A stretch of 64,000 nt of DNA. It comes from Acidobacteriota bacterium. GTDB taxonomy: Bacteria; Actinomycetota; Acidimicrobiia; Acidimicrobiales; RAAP-2. Where the stretch lies: contig JAGXAY010000003.1 in the NCBI GenBank assembly GCA_018971385.1, forward strand, positions 1-64,000. The letters are read 5' to 3'. A model generated the notes under the pieces. The model ran no database searches, was not told the DNA's origin, and worked only from the letters and a program-made list of their open reading frames with translations. A program made the translations under genes and the position numbers. This document shows positions 30,551 through 39,915 of the stretch, in pieces. How positions within the stretch are numbered: the stretch's first letter is position 1; every line of letters starts with the position of its first letter.

Positions 30551-32055
30551 GAGACGGACTGTCTCGCGAGCGACTCGAGGTACCGCGCGAGAGTTCGGGC
30601 CCCGAAGGCCGTCGCTCCCTTGGTCACGTACCCCCGGGTCTGATCACTTCGACCGGGCCCCGCAATATCGAGGTGGGCCCAGGGCCGCGTTCCCACGAAG
30701 CGCTGGAGGAAGAGGGCGGCGGTGATGGAGCCGGCACCGCCGCCCTTCGCAATATTGCGTAGGTCGGCGACGTCCGATTCGAGAAGTCGGGCGTAGGACT
30801 CGACGAGCGGCAGACGCCACAGGGATTCACCCGCATCGCGCCCCGCCTCTTCCAGTTGACGGGCCACTTCGTCCGAGGACGAGAACAGCCCTCCCACTTC
30901 GTCGCCGAGAGCGACCCGCTGGGCGCCGGTCAACGTGGCGACATCGATGATGACGTCGGGATTCGCCTCCACCGCCAAGCTCAGGGCGTCGGCGAGAATC
31001 ACCCGACCTTCCGCGTCGGTGTTCAGAATTTCGATCGTCGTACCGTTACGGGCCGTGACCACATCCCCCGGCTTCGTAGCGCGATCGCCCGTGAGGTTCT
31101 CCGTCAGCGCCGCGATAGCGGTGACCCGCAGGGGCACCCGTAGCCGCGCGACCATCGAGAGGGCCGCCATCACGATGGCGGCGCCCGACATGTCCGTCTT
31201 CATCGCCATCATCGACTCGGCCGGCTTCAACGAGAGTCCACCCGAGTCGAAGGTCACGCCCTTACCGACGAGGACGACGTGAGCTCGCGCGTCACTCGGG
31301 CGGTAGCGCGCGTAGACGAGTCGAGTGGGTTCCGCCGATCCGGCACCCACGGCGAGTAGTCCTCCGAGGCCCTCCTCACGAATGGTCGACTCCGTCCAAA
31401 TCTCGACGCCGGTGTCGGGGTCCGAACCGAGGCGGTGGGCGAACTTCTTCGCTAACTCTTTGGGCGTGGCGTGACCGGCCGGAGTATCGATCAGCCGCTT
31501 CGCCCAGTTCGTCGCGTCGGCCACCACCACGGCACGCTGCAAACCCCTCGACACCGCATCGTGATCGGCGACACTCGGCAGTGGGGAGCCCACGGGTGCG
31601 ACAAGGAGTTCCCCGCTCGCGTCGGGAGTCTTGTAGTCGTACGCCGCGAGAAGCGCTCCCGTCACGAGAGCCTCCCCCGTGAGCTCAAGATCCACCGAGT
31701 ACTCGGTCGGAACGAGAATGGCCACGTCGGATCCGACCGCGCGAGCGCGAGGGGCGAGTTGCGCACCGACCTGGCGCCACGCCTCGGGGGACGCGACAGA
31801 CTCCGCTGAGCCGAGGCTAACGAGCACCACGAGCGCACCACTGACGGTCGAGAGAACGACACTCGATCCGGCGACGCTACTTAGTCCCCGGCGTCGACAC
31901 CACTCGGCGTCGAGAGTGCGGGGAATGTCGACATCACCGACGCGCTGGGCCAAGGAGGCTTCGAGGCGGGCGCCCTCCTCGTCCACCGTCAGTGGCAGCG
32001 CCACCACCGGGGCCGACAACGCTTCGGCGAGAGGCACGACACGGGCATTGTTCAC
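30547..32055 (-). CDS. pepA: Leucyl aminopeptidase (M17)
   Basis: GKGVTFDSGGLSLKPAESMMAMKTDMSGAA, NTDAEGRVILADAL; start placed at GTG 32055 (GTGA overlap with upstream stop). Confidence 0.94.
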   Translation of the reverse strand: MNNARVVPLAEALSAPVVALPLTVDEEGARLEASLAQRVGDVDIPRTLDAEWCRRRGLSSVAGSSVVLSTVSGALVVLVSLGSAESVASPEAWRQVGAQLAPRARAVGSDVAILVPTEYSVDLELTGEALVTGALLAAYDYKTPDASGELLVAPVGSPLPSVADHDAVSRGLQRAVVVADATNWAKRLIDTPAGHATPKELAKKFAHRLGSDPDTGVEIWTESTIREEGLGGLLAVGAGSAEPTRLVYARYRPSDARAHVVLVGKGVTFDSGGLSLKPAESMMAMKTDMSGAAIVMAALSMVARLRVPLRVTAIAALTENLTGDRATKPGDVVTARNGTTIEILNTDAEGRVILADALSLAVEANPDVIIDVATLTGAQRVALGDEVGGLFSSSDEVARQLEEAGRDAGESLWRLPLVESYARLLESDVADLRNIAKGGGAGSITAALFLQRFVGTRPWAHLDIAGPGRSDQTRGYVTKGATAFGARTLARYLESLARQSVS

Positions 32056-32603
32056 GTTGACTCCTTCGTCGACACGTTTCGTACTACGCGATGGGAGGGT
32101 CCCTCGGCAACCCGCGCGAGAGTCCACACGAGATCGCTCAGCCGGTTGAGGTAGTTCACTGCCAAGCTCTCCTCGAACTGGCACCGAACGACCGCCCGCT
32201 CCGCGCGGCGCACCACGGTTCGCGCCACGTCGAGCGCGGCCGACAACTGAGTCTCACCGGGAACGACGAACTCGTCGGGCATGACCACCACATCAGACCA
32301 CCGGTCGATCGCATTCTCGAGTCGCTGGACCATGTCCGGGCTCACTCGAGTGCGACCTTCCTCCAGGCGATCGCGGTGATTCGGTGCGGAGGCCACTTCA
32401 GCCATCAATATCCAGAGGTCTCGCTGACACTCAACGATCTGAGCGGCGATCTCGCCGTCGGCCAGGCTGCGCGCCCAGCCCAGCGAAGCCTGGGCTTCGT
32501 CGACGCATCCGTTGGCCTCAATAACGTCGGAGGCCTTCTCTACTCGCCCGCCAAAGAGGAGTCCCGTCGTCCCGTCGTCGCCCCGCTTGGTGTAGATCTT
32601 CAC
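32052..32603 (-). CDS. ATP:cob(I)alamin adenosyltransferase (PduO type)
   Basis: KIYTKRGDDGTTGLLFGGRVEKASDVIEANGCVDEAQASLGWARSL, RTVVRRAERAVV, NRLSDLVWTLAR. Confidence 0.94.
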   Translation of the reverse strand: MKIYTKRGDDGTTGLLFGGRVEKASDVIEANGCVDEAQASLGWARSLADGEIAAQIVECQRDLWILMAEVASAPNHRDRLEEGRTRVSPDMVQRLENAIDRWSDVVVMPDEFVVPGETQLSAALDVARTVVRRAERAVVRCQFEESLAVNYLNRLSDLVWTLARVAEGPSHRVVRNVSTKEST

Positions 32604-32610
32604 CCTGATA

Positions 32611-32616
32611 AGCGTA
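32611..32616 (-). promoter_or_regulatory. Putative -10 (TACGCT) of the adenosyltransferase gene, leaderless
   Basis: TACGCT-TATCAGG-GTG on the minus strand. Confidence 0.45.
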
Positions 32617-32635
32617 GTGAGTGGAGTCGGACCGG

Positions 32636-32641
32636 TAGCCT
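32636..32641 (+). promoter_or_regulatory. Putative -10 (TAGCCT) of metH, near-leaderless
   Basis: TAGCCT-GTCGAAGCG-ATG. Confidence 0.45.
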
Positions 32642-32650
32642 GTCGAAGCG

Positions 32651-35600
32651 ATGACCGCTTCTTCGCCCGGCCCGGGCTCCGACTTCTCTTCCCACGACCC
32701 CTACCTGAAGGCTCTCTCGTCCGGAGTCCTCATCTACGACGGGGCGATGGGCACCAACCTGCAGGTGCAGGGACTCAGTGCCGACGACTTCGGCGGGGCC
32801 GCCTTGGAGGGGTGCAACGAAATCCTCGTCGTGACGAAGCCTTCCGCCATTGAAACGGTTCACCGCTCCTTCTTGGACGTGGGGGTCGACGTCATCGAGA
32901 CCGACTCATTTGGTTCGTTTTCCGTGGTGCTGAACGAATACGGCATCGCCGACCGCGCCTTCGAGTTGTCGCACCAGTCGGCCGTCCTGGCCCGGCGTGT
33001 CGCCGACGAGTACTCGAGCGCTACTCAGCCTCGATTCGTCGCCGGGTCCATTGGCCCCGGGACGAAGTTCCCAACACTCGGCCAGATCAGCTACGACGAG
33101 TTGAGTGCCAGTTACGAGGAGATGGCCTACGGACTCCTCGAAGGTGGGGTGGACGTTCTGCTCGTCGAAACAATGTTCGACCTCCTCTCCGGTAAGGCGG
33201 CCATTAACGCCTGTAAACGAGCGATGGCCCGTCACGGCCGTCGCGTGCCCATTCAGGCCCAGGTCACCATCGAGTTGACGGGACGGATGTTGCCCGGGAC
33301 CGAAATCGCCGCCGCCATCACCTCTCTCAGCGCCCTCGGGATTGACGCCCTCGGGATTAACTGCGCCACCGGTCCGGTCGAAATGTACGAACCTCTGCGC
33401 ACCTTGTCGGAGAGCTCCGGTATCCCCGTGACCGTCCTGCCGAACGCGGGGCTACCTAGCGTGGTCGATGGGCACATGCACTACGACCTCGGACCCGAGG
33501 CCCTGGCCGAACACCTGTCTCACTTCGTCAGTGACTACGGCGTCTCGGTCGTGGGCGGTTGCTGCGGTACGACGCCGGAACACCTGGCCGCCGTCGTCAA
33601 CGCGGTGCGCCCCCTCGAGCGCGCCTCTCGCCACCCGGTCATTGAACCGGCCGTGGCGTCGATCTACTCAGTCACCACCTACGACCAGGACCGTTCCGTC
33701 TTGCTCGTGGGTGAGCGCACCAACGCCAACGGTTCGAAGAAGTTCCGCGAGGCCATGCTCGCGGGTGACTGGGACACCTGCGTGGCCATTGGTCGAGCCC
33801 AGATCGCCGAAGGAGCCCACCTTCTCGACGTGTGCGTGGACTACACCGGCGCGGACGGGGTGTCGGACATGAACGAAGTGATGTCCCGGTTGGCGACCCA
33901 GTCTTCCGTACCCATCATGGTCGACACGACCGAGGCCCCGGTCGCTCGAGCGGCGCTCACCTGGCTCGGGGGAAAGGCCATTCTCAACTCGGTCAACCTC
34001 GAGGAGGGTGACGCTCCCGGAACTCGCCTCGACTCCTTTCTCTCCCTCGCCGCCGAGTTCGGAGCGGGCGTGGTGGCGACCTGCATCGACGAGGAGGGCC
34101 AGGCCCGAACCGCCGACTGGAAGGTCCGCGCGGCCCGAGCGATTACCGACATCGCGGTCGATCGATACGGACTCGACGCTCGCGATATTTTCATCGACCC
34201 CCTCGCCCTTCCGCTCTCGACCGGTATGGAGGAGTCCCGTCGCGACGGTATCGAAACTATTGAGGCGATTCGCCGTATTAAGAGTGAGTTGCCGGGCGTT
34301 CGGACGATTCTCGGTCTCTCCAACATCTCCTTCGGATTGAACGCAGCGGCCCGTCAGGTCCTGAACTCCGTCTTTCTTCACGAGTGCGCCGAAGCCGGGC
34401 TCGACGCGGCCATCGTCCACGCCTCGAAGATTCTCCCACTCGCCAAGGTGGACCCGCACGCGCGAGAACTCTGCCTCGACCTCATCTACGACCGGCGCCG
34501 GGAGGGTTACGACCCCCTCTCCGACCTCCTCGTTCACTTCGAGGGGGCCACGACCGCCCAGTCGAGCGGCCCGGCCCTCGACGATCTGGCCCTCGAGGAG
34601 CGACTACGTCGTCGCATCATTGACGGTGTCCGCGTTGGTCTCGAGGCCGACCTCGACGAGGCCATGGCCGAGGGGCGCGCCCCTCTCGACATTGTGAACG
34701 ACATCCTGCTCGACGGCATGCGCGAGGTGGGAGCGCTGTTCGCGAGCGGGGAGATGCAACTCCCCTTTGTACTCCAGAGCGCCGAAACGATGAAGGCGGC
34801 GGTCGCCCACCTCGAGCCCCACATGGAACGCAGTGACCAGGGGGGACGCGGCACCGTGGTACTGGCCACGGTGAAGGGTGACGTCCACGACATCGGTAAG
34901 AACCTGGTGGACATCATCTTGACCAACAACGGCTACCAGGTGGTGAATCTCGGTATCAAAGTCGGTATTAACGAGATGATCAACGCCGTCGAGGAGCACC
35001 GGGCCGACGCTCTCGGCATGAGCGGGCTTCTCGTGAAGTCCACTCTCATCATGCGCGAGAACTTGGAGCTGATGAACGACCGGGGCCTCAGTCACGTGCC
35101 GGTCTTGCTCGGAGGGGCGGCCCTCACGCGGACCTACGTTGAACGGGACCTGCGCTCCGTCTACGACGGCCGTGTCTTCTACGGCAAGGACGCCTTCGAG
35201 GGGCTCGCCGTACTCGACCGCCTATCCGAAATTCGACGCGGGCAGCTCGAGGACGACCAGTTCGGTCGGGTGATTTCGACCTCCACGGTGCAGCGTCGAT
35301 TCCGCGAAGAGCCCCGAGAGGTGGAGGGTCTCCCCCGGCGCGCTCCGTCAGTGTCCGCGGATACGGAGTTGTTCGACCCCCCCTTCATCGGTTCTCGCGT
35401 GGCGAAGGGTATTTCGCTCGACGACATCGCCGACTACCTCAACCTCACCGCCCTCTTTCGTAACCAGTGGGGTTACCGGCCCGAAGAGGGCGAGAACGAC
35501 GCCGCGTTCAAGGAGAGGGTCAGCGCCATCCTGCGGGAGCAACTGGCCCTCGCCAAGGCGGAGAACCTTCTCGTGCCCCAAGTGGTCTGGGGCCACTTTC

Positions 35601-36154
35601 CCGTCGCCGCCGACGGAAACGACCTTGTCGTCTTCGAGGACGACTCGCGGACCTCCGAGCGAGCTCGCTTCCACTTCCCCCGTCAGATCACCGATCCGTA
35701 TCTCTGTATCGCCGACTTCTTTCGACCGCGGGAGAGTTCCGACCGGGACTACGCCAGCTTCATGCTGGTCACCATGGGCGAAAGAGTCTCGGAACGCACC
35801 CGCGAACTCTTCGAGGCTAACCACTACCGGGACTACCTCTTGCTCCACGGACTCGGCGTGGAGATGGCCGAGGCCCTGGCCGAACTCTGGCACCGGCGCA
35901 TTCGCGAAGAGCGCGGATTTGGCGACGAGGACGGACCGACGCTCTTCGGCCTCTTTCGTCAGCAGTACCGGGGCGGACGCTACTCCTGGGGATATCCGGC
36001 CTGTCCCGATTTGTCGGACAATCAGACGGTTGCTGAACTTCTCGGCGCGGACCGCATTGGGGTGACGGTGTCGGAAGGCTTCCAACTGCACCCGGAACAG
36101 ACGACCGACGCCATTATCTGTCACCACCCCATGGCCAAGTACTTCGTCGCCTAG
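32651..36154 (+). CDS. metH: Cobalamin-dependent methionine synthase
   Basis: 1167 aa: YDGAMGTNLQ, GGCCGTTPEHL, B12 motif DVHDIGKNLVDIILTNNGYQVVNLG, activation domain YPACPDLSDN. Confidence 0.97.
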   Translation: MTASSPGPGSDFSSHDPYLKALSSGVLIYDGAMGTNLQVQGLSADDFGGAALEGCNEILVVTKPSAIETVHRSFLDVGVDVIETDSFGSFSVVLNEYGIADRAFELSHQSAVLARRVADEYSSATQPRFVAGSIGPGTKFPTLGQISYDELSASYEEMAYGLLEGGVDVLLVETMFDLLSGKAAINACKRAMARHGRRVPIQAQVTIELTGRMLPGTEIAAAITSLSALGIDALGINCATGPVEMYEPLRTLSESSGIPVTVLPNAGLPSVVDGHMHYDLGPEALAEHLSHFVSDYGVSVVGGCCGTTPEHLAAVVNAVRPLERASRHPVIEPAVASIYSVTTYDQDRSVLLVGERTNANGSKKFREAMLAGDWDTCVAIGRAQIAEGAHLLDVCVDYTGADGVSDMNEVMSRLATQSSVPIMVDTTEAPVARAALTWLGGKAILNSVNLEEGDAPGTRLDSFLSLAAEFGAGVVATCIDEEGQARTADWKVRAARAITDIAVDRYGLDARDIFIDPLALPLSTGMEESRRDGIETIEAIRRIKSELPGVRTILGLSNISFGLNAAARQVLNSVFLHECAEAGLDAAIVHASKILPLAKVDPHARELCLDLIYDRRREGYDPLSDLLVHFEGATTAQSSGPALDDLALEERLRRRIIDGVRVGLEADLDEAMAEGRAPLDIVNDILLDGMREVGALFASGEMQLPFVLQSAETMKAAVAHLEPHMERSDQGGRGTVVLATVKGDVHDIGKNLVDIILTNNGYQVVNLGIKVGINEMINAVEEHRADALGMSGLLVKSTLIMRENLELMNDRGLSHVPVLLGGAALTRTYVERDLRSVYDGRVFYGKDAFEGLAVLDRLSEIRRGQLEDDQFGRVISTSTVQRRFREEPREVEGLPRRAPSVSADTELFDPPFIGSRVAKGISLDDIADYLNLTALFRNQWGYRPEEGENDAAFKERVSAILREQLALAKAENLLVPQVVWGHFPVAADGNDLVVFEDDSRTSERARFHFPRQITDPYLCIADFFRPRESSDRDYASFMLVTMGERVSERTRELFEANHYRDYLLLHGLGVEMAEALAELWHRRIREERGFGDEDGPTLFGLFRQQYRGGRYSWGYPACPDLSDNQTVAELLGADRIGVTVSEGFQLHPEQTTDAIICHHPMAKYFVA

Positions 36155-37149
36155 AACTCTCCAGCTTCGGCCGCCGCCACCAGACGTTGCTCCGTCGTCG
36201 GCCGCAGACCCGCCCGCCGTTCACGCCACAGACCCCGGGCCACCTCGTCGTCGACGACGTCGCGCACGGTTTCGGCGAGTCGGCGCACGTCGAGCCCAGC
36301 GTCAAAGGCCGCCGAGATGTCCCGGCGAGCAAAACCCTCGTACTCGCCCCCCTCGGGCAGCCACAGGGGAATCGAGTCCGGTCCGGACCACGCCGAGACT
36401 CCGTGGGCGCTCAAGACGGACTCGGGGACCGGAAGGAAGTCACCCGCAAATCCGCAGACGTCAGCCACCGATTCGAGTACTTCGACGAGGGGTGTCGAGG
36501 GACCACCGACGTTATGGACGCCCACGAGCCCCTCGTCGGCACTGCGGAGCACCCACTCCGCGACGTCGCGCACGTCCACTAACTGCACCACGCTGTCGGG
36601 GGAGTCGGGAACGACAACCGGCGCGTCGACGTCACGCGACAATCGCGCCGGCCAGTAGCCGAATCGGTCACTCGGGTCACCGGGCCCCACGAGCAGACCC
36701 GGGCGAAGGACGTGGAGCCGGTCCCCGACTCGCTCCCGACAGATCGCTTCCGATCGTGACTTCAGCCCCGGGTACGCCTCATCCCCGGCGCCTTCCGTGA
36801 GCGGGGCGCTCAGCTCCGCCGTTTCGTCGGCCCAGGGCTGATCGTGACGCGCGTAGACCGAACACGAGGAGACGTACGTCCAGTGTCCCGCCCGAGCTCC
36901 CAACTCCCGGAGCGCTTCGTCGACGAAACTGGGCTGAGTCGCCACCTCGACGACGAAGTCAAAGGTGCCCTCGAGCGCGCGATAGACCACCGGGCCCCAG
37001 CGCCGATCGGCCACCACGGAGGTGACCCCCAGGGGAAATCCCCCGGAGTCACCCCGGGCGAGACACACCACCTCGTCACCCGCGTCGAGCGCGAGTTCGG
37101 CGATTGCGGCCGACAGAAACGTCGTGCCGCCGAGGACGAGAACGCGCAC
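36151..37149 (-). CDS. NAD-dependent epimerase/reductase
   Basis: MRVLVLGGTTFLSAAIAELAL, YVSSCSVYARHDQPWADE, LRPGLLVGPGDPSDRFGYW. Confidence 0.85.
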   Translation of the reverse strand: MRVLVLGGTTFLSAAIAELALDAGDEVVCLARGDSGGFPLGVTSVVADRRWGPVVYRALEGTFDFVVEVATQPSFVDEALRELGARAGHWTYVSSCSVYARHDQPWADETAELSAPLTEGAGDEAYPGLKSRSEAICRERVGDRLHVLRPGLLVGPGDPSDRFGYWPARLSRDVDAPVVVPDSPDSVVQLVDVRDVAEWVLRSADEGLVGVHNVGGPSTPLVEVLESVADVCGFAGDFLPVPESVLSAHGVSAWSGPDSIPLWLPEGGEYEGFARRDISAAFDAGLDVRRLAETVRDVVDDEVARGLWRERRAGLRPTTEQRLVAAAEAGEF

Positions 37150-37150
37150 C

Positions 37151-38773
37151 CTAGCGTCGCGTGGACAACGCGACCGGAGTGTGATCGAGCGCTTCGCGAG
37201 CGTGGTAGCTCGAGCGCGTCAGGGGAGAGGACTGCACGTGGGACAGTCCCACCGAGCGACCGTACTCGGCGAGTCGATCGAACTCCGCCGGCTCCCAGTA
37301 GCGCGACACTGGAATGTGGCGGGCGCTGGGGCGCAAATACTGCCCGATGGTGGCGATCTGGACCCCGACGGCCGCGAGGTCGCTCAAGGTCACCTGGACC
37401 TCGTCTTCGGTCTCACCCAAACCCACCATCAAGCCCGACTTGGTCACCAGACCGGCCGCGGCACCCCGGGCGAGAACGGTGAGACTCCGGTGGTAGGCCG
37501 CGGAGGGCCGCACGGCGTGTTGGAGGCGAGCCACCGTCTCAATGTTGTGGTTGAGTACGTCGGGACGCGCGTCAATAATCAGCTGAAGGTCCCGGGGAGA
37601 ACCTTTCAGGTCCGAAATGAGAACTTCCACCGCGGTCTCCGGCGACACTTCGCGAATAGCCCGAATCGTGTCGGCGATTGCTCCCGCTCCCCCGTCATCG
37701 AGATCGTCGCGCGCGACGCACGTCACGACCGCGTGGCGTAGCCCGAGCCGTACGACGGCTTCGGCCACTCGTGCGGGTTCCGTCGGATCGAGCGGGAGAG
37801 GTTTTCTCGTGTCAATGAGGCAGAACCCGCAGTTACGAGTGCACCGCTCACCGTTCACCATGAACGTCGCCGTACCGTCTCGCCAACACTCGAAGATGTT
37901 GGGGCACCCCGCCTCTTCGCATACCGTCACCAAGCGAAGGTCCTCCGTGAGAGTACGGAGACTCTGATACTCCGACCCCATGTGGGCTTCGATGCGGAGC
38001 CACTCGGGCTTTCTCGTCGCGAGGGGGAGCGCCGTCTCGAGATCAACGCCCGCCTTACGGAGACGACGAATGAGGGGCCGCTCCTCGCTCACTTCCGCGC
38101 GAGCACGCTCCACGCGAGCGACGCGCTCTGAGCCACCCAAGTGAGCCACCAGAGCCCGTCCGAGACGCTCCTCGACGACCTCGTCGCTGACGTCGAGGCC
38201 GAGCGACTGGAGCGATCCCACCGGCTTATCGGGGATCCCGCAGGGCACGATAAGCCGAAACGCGTCGAGATCGACACTCACGTTGAGGGCCACTCCGTGA
38301 AGAGTGCGACGACGACCGTCCTCCGTGCGGATGGTGCGCGCCCCCACGGCGGCGATCTTGTGGGGCCGTGAGTCGAGCCGAGCCCACACTCCCGGATACC
38401 CGTCGAGGCGACCCACGAGACCAAGGACACCCTCGGCGTCGAGGTCTCGTACCGCCTCAATCACGGCGTCTTCCATTCGTCCGACGTGCTCACGCCCCGC
38501 TCCCGGGTGGTCGGCAACGGTCACGACGGGCCACGCAACCACTTGGCCGGGGCCGTGAAAGGTGATGTCGCCCCCCCGATCGGTTTGCACCACTTCCGCG
38601 TTGAGCAGCGCCGGAGCGACGAGGAAATGTTCCTCCTTCGCTCGGACCCCCTTGGTGTACACGGGCCAGTGCTGAAACAACAACACGTAGTCCCGGGGTC
38701 CCCGCGCGAGAGCGCGCTGCAGGTCGTCCGCCTCCCCAAAACTGATCCGGCCGAGGTGGCGTCGCTCAATCAC
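37151..38773 (-). CDS. LipB-LipA fusion: octanoyltransferase (N-term) + lipoyl synthase (C-term)
   Basis: LipB: TDRGGDITFHGPGQVVAWPV, HKIAAVGARTIR, VPCGIPDKPVGSL; LipA: CEEAGCPNIFECW, CTRNCGFC, LKGSPRDL, HNIETVARL, MVGLGETEDEV, RSSYHA; one 540-aa frame. Confidence 0.93.
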   Translation of the reverse strand: MIERRHLGRISFGEADDLQRALARGPRDYVLLFQHWPVYTKGVRAKEEHFLVAPALLNAEVVQTDRGGDITFHGPGQVVAWPVVTVADHPGAGREHVGRMEDAVIEAVRDLDAEGVLGLVGRLDGYPGVWARLDSRPHKIAAVGARTIRTEDGRRRTLHGVALNVSVDLDAFRLIVPCGIPDKPVGSLQSLGLDVSDEVVEERLGRALVAHLGGSERVARVERARAEVSEERPLIRRLRKAGVDLETALPLATRKPEWLRIEAHMGSEYQSLRTLTEDLRLVTVCEEAGCPNIFECWRDGTATFMVNGERCTRNCGFCLIDTRKPLPLDPTEPARVAEAVVRLGLRHAVVTCVARDDLDDGGAGAIADTIRAIREVSPETAVEVLISDLKGSPRDLQLIIDARPDVLNHNIETVARLQHAVRPSAAYHRSLTVLARGAAAGLVTKSGLMVGLGETEDEVQVTLSDLAAVGVQIATIGQYLRPSARHIPVSRYWEPAEFDRLAEYGRSVGLSHVQSSPLTRSSYHAREALDHTPVALSTRR

Positions 38774-39915
38774 CGCGACCCCTTCAGACCCTGGCCCACT
38801 CGTTCGAGGAACTGCGCTGCGATCAGGGGATCACAGACCCGGTGATCAAAGGAGAGTCCGAGCGTCACGACGTCACGAGGAACGACCGCACCCGACTCGT
38901 CGAACGCCGGGACAACGCGCGGAGTTCCCACGCTCAGTGCGGCGACTTGGGGAGCGATGATGAGGGGTGTCACCACCACCGTGTGGGGGCTCGGCGAACT
39001 CATGAGAGTAAAAGTTCCTCCGAGAAGATCGTCTGCTCCCAATTGGCGCGCTTCGCGAAGTGTGTCCAACTCGCGGAGCCGGCGTTCAATGGCGTCAACC
39101 TCCAGATGGGTCGCCGCGTGCACGACGGGAATCACCATTCCTTCGGGTGACCCGTGCCGTACGACACCGATGTTGAGACTGCGCTGAACGGTGAGGGTGT
39201 CACCCATCCAGGTGGCGTTCAACTCTTCAAACTCCTCGAGGGCGTCGACGAGGGCGCGCACCACGGCAGCTTCACCGGACACCGGGAGACCGTCGAGGTC
39301 GCGAGGTTGACGCCGAAGCGCTCCGAGAAGTCCGGCATCGACCTCCACCGAGACGAATCCGTGGGGGATAGAAAAAGCCGACAGCATCATGTGCTGCCCC
39401 ATGCGCCGACGCTGCGAACTGAGGCTCACCACGACTTCTTCAGTCGGACCGAGGGCCACCGCACGCTCGGCGTCGCGACGCGTGATCTGACCACCGGGCC
39501 CAGTCCCCACCACCGTCGAGGCTTCGACCCGTCCGTCGCTCAGAATGCGCCGTACGACTGGCGACACGACAATTCCCGCTGAGCCCGACGGAGCAGACGT
39601 CGTGGGAGTTGATCGAGGGCCGGCGCTCGCCGTGGCCGTCGGGGTCGGAGTAGTCGGGGCGACCACGCTTCCCGGTTCGGCATTTTCGTCGATGACCGCG
39701 ACACGAGCTCCCGTTTCCACGGTGTCCCCGTCGCCGGCCAGAATCTGGACCAGCACACCCGCCGCGGGCGAGGGCATCTCCGAGTCGACCTTGTCCGTCG
39801 ACACCTCGAAGAGTGGCTCATCCCGATTGACGTACTCCCCCACCTTCTTGAACCATCTCGTGATGATTCCCTCGGTGACCGACTCACCGAGCGACGGAAG
39901 CGTGACCTCAACCAA
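38770..39915 (-). CDS. Dihydrolipoamide acyltransferase (E2)
   Basis: Lipoyl domain EVSTDKVDSEMPSPAAGVL, peripheral-subunit-binding region (VVRRILSDGRVEASTVVGTGPGGQITRRD), catalytic domain LSFDHRVCDP. Confidence 0.92.
   Translation of the reverse strand: MVEVTLPSLGESVTEGIITRWFKKVGEYVNRDEPLFEVSTDKVDSEMPSPAAGVLVQILAGDGDTVETGARVAVIDENAEPGSVVAPTTPTPTATASAGPRSTPTTSAPSGSAGIVVSPVVRRILSDGRVEASTVVGTGPGGQITRRDAERAVALGPTEEVVVSLSSQRRRMGQHMMLSAFSIPHGFVSVEVDAGLLGALRRQPRDLDGLPVSGEAAVVRALVDALEEFEELNATWMGDTLTVQRSLNIGVVRHGSPEGMVIPVVHAATHLEVDAIERRLRELDTLREARQLGADDLLGGTFTLMSSPSPHTVVVTPLIIAPQVAALSVGTPRVVPAFDESGAVVPRDVVTLGLSFDHRVCDPLIAAQFLERVGQGLKGSR

Noticed and set aside
33668-36127. Several antisense ORFs within metH (for example 33668-34537, 35348-36127)
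   Set aside because: Opposite a clearly conserved 1167-aa metH
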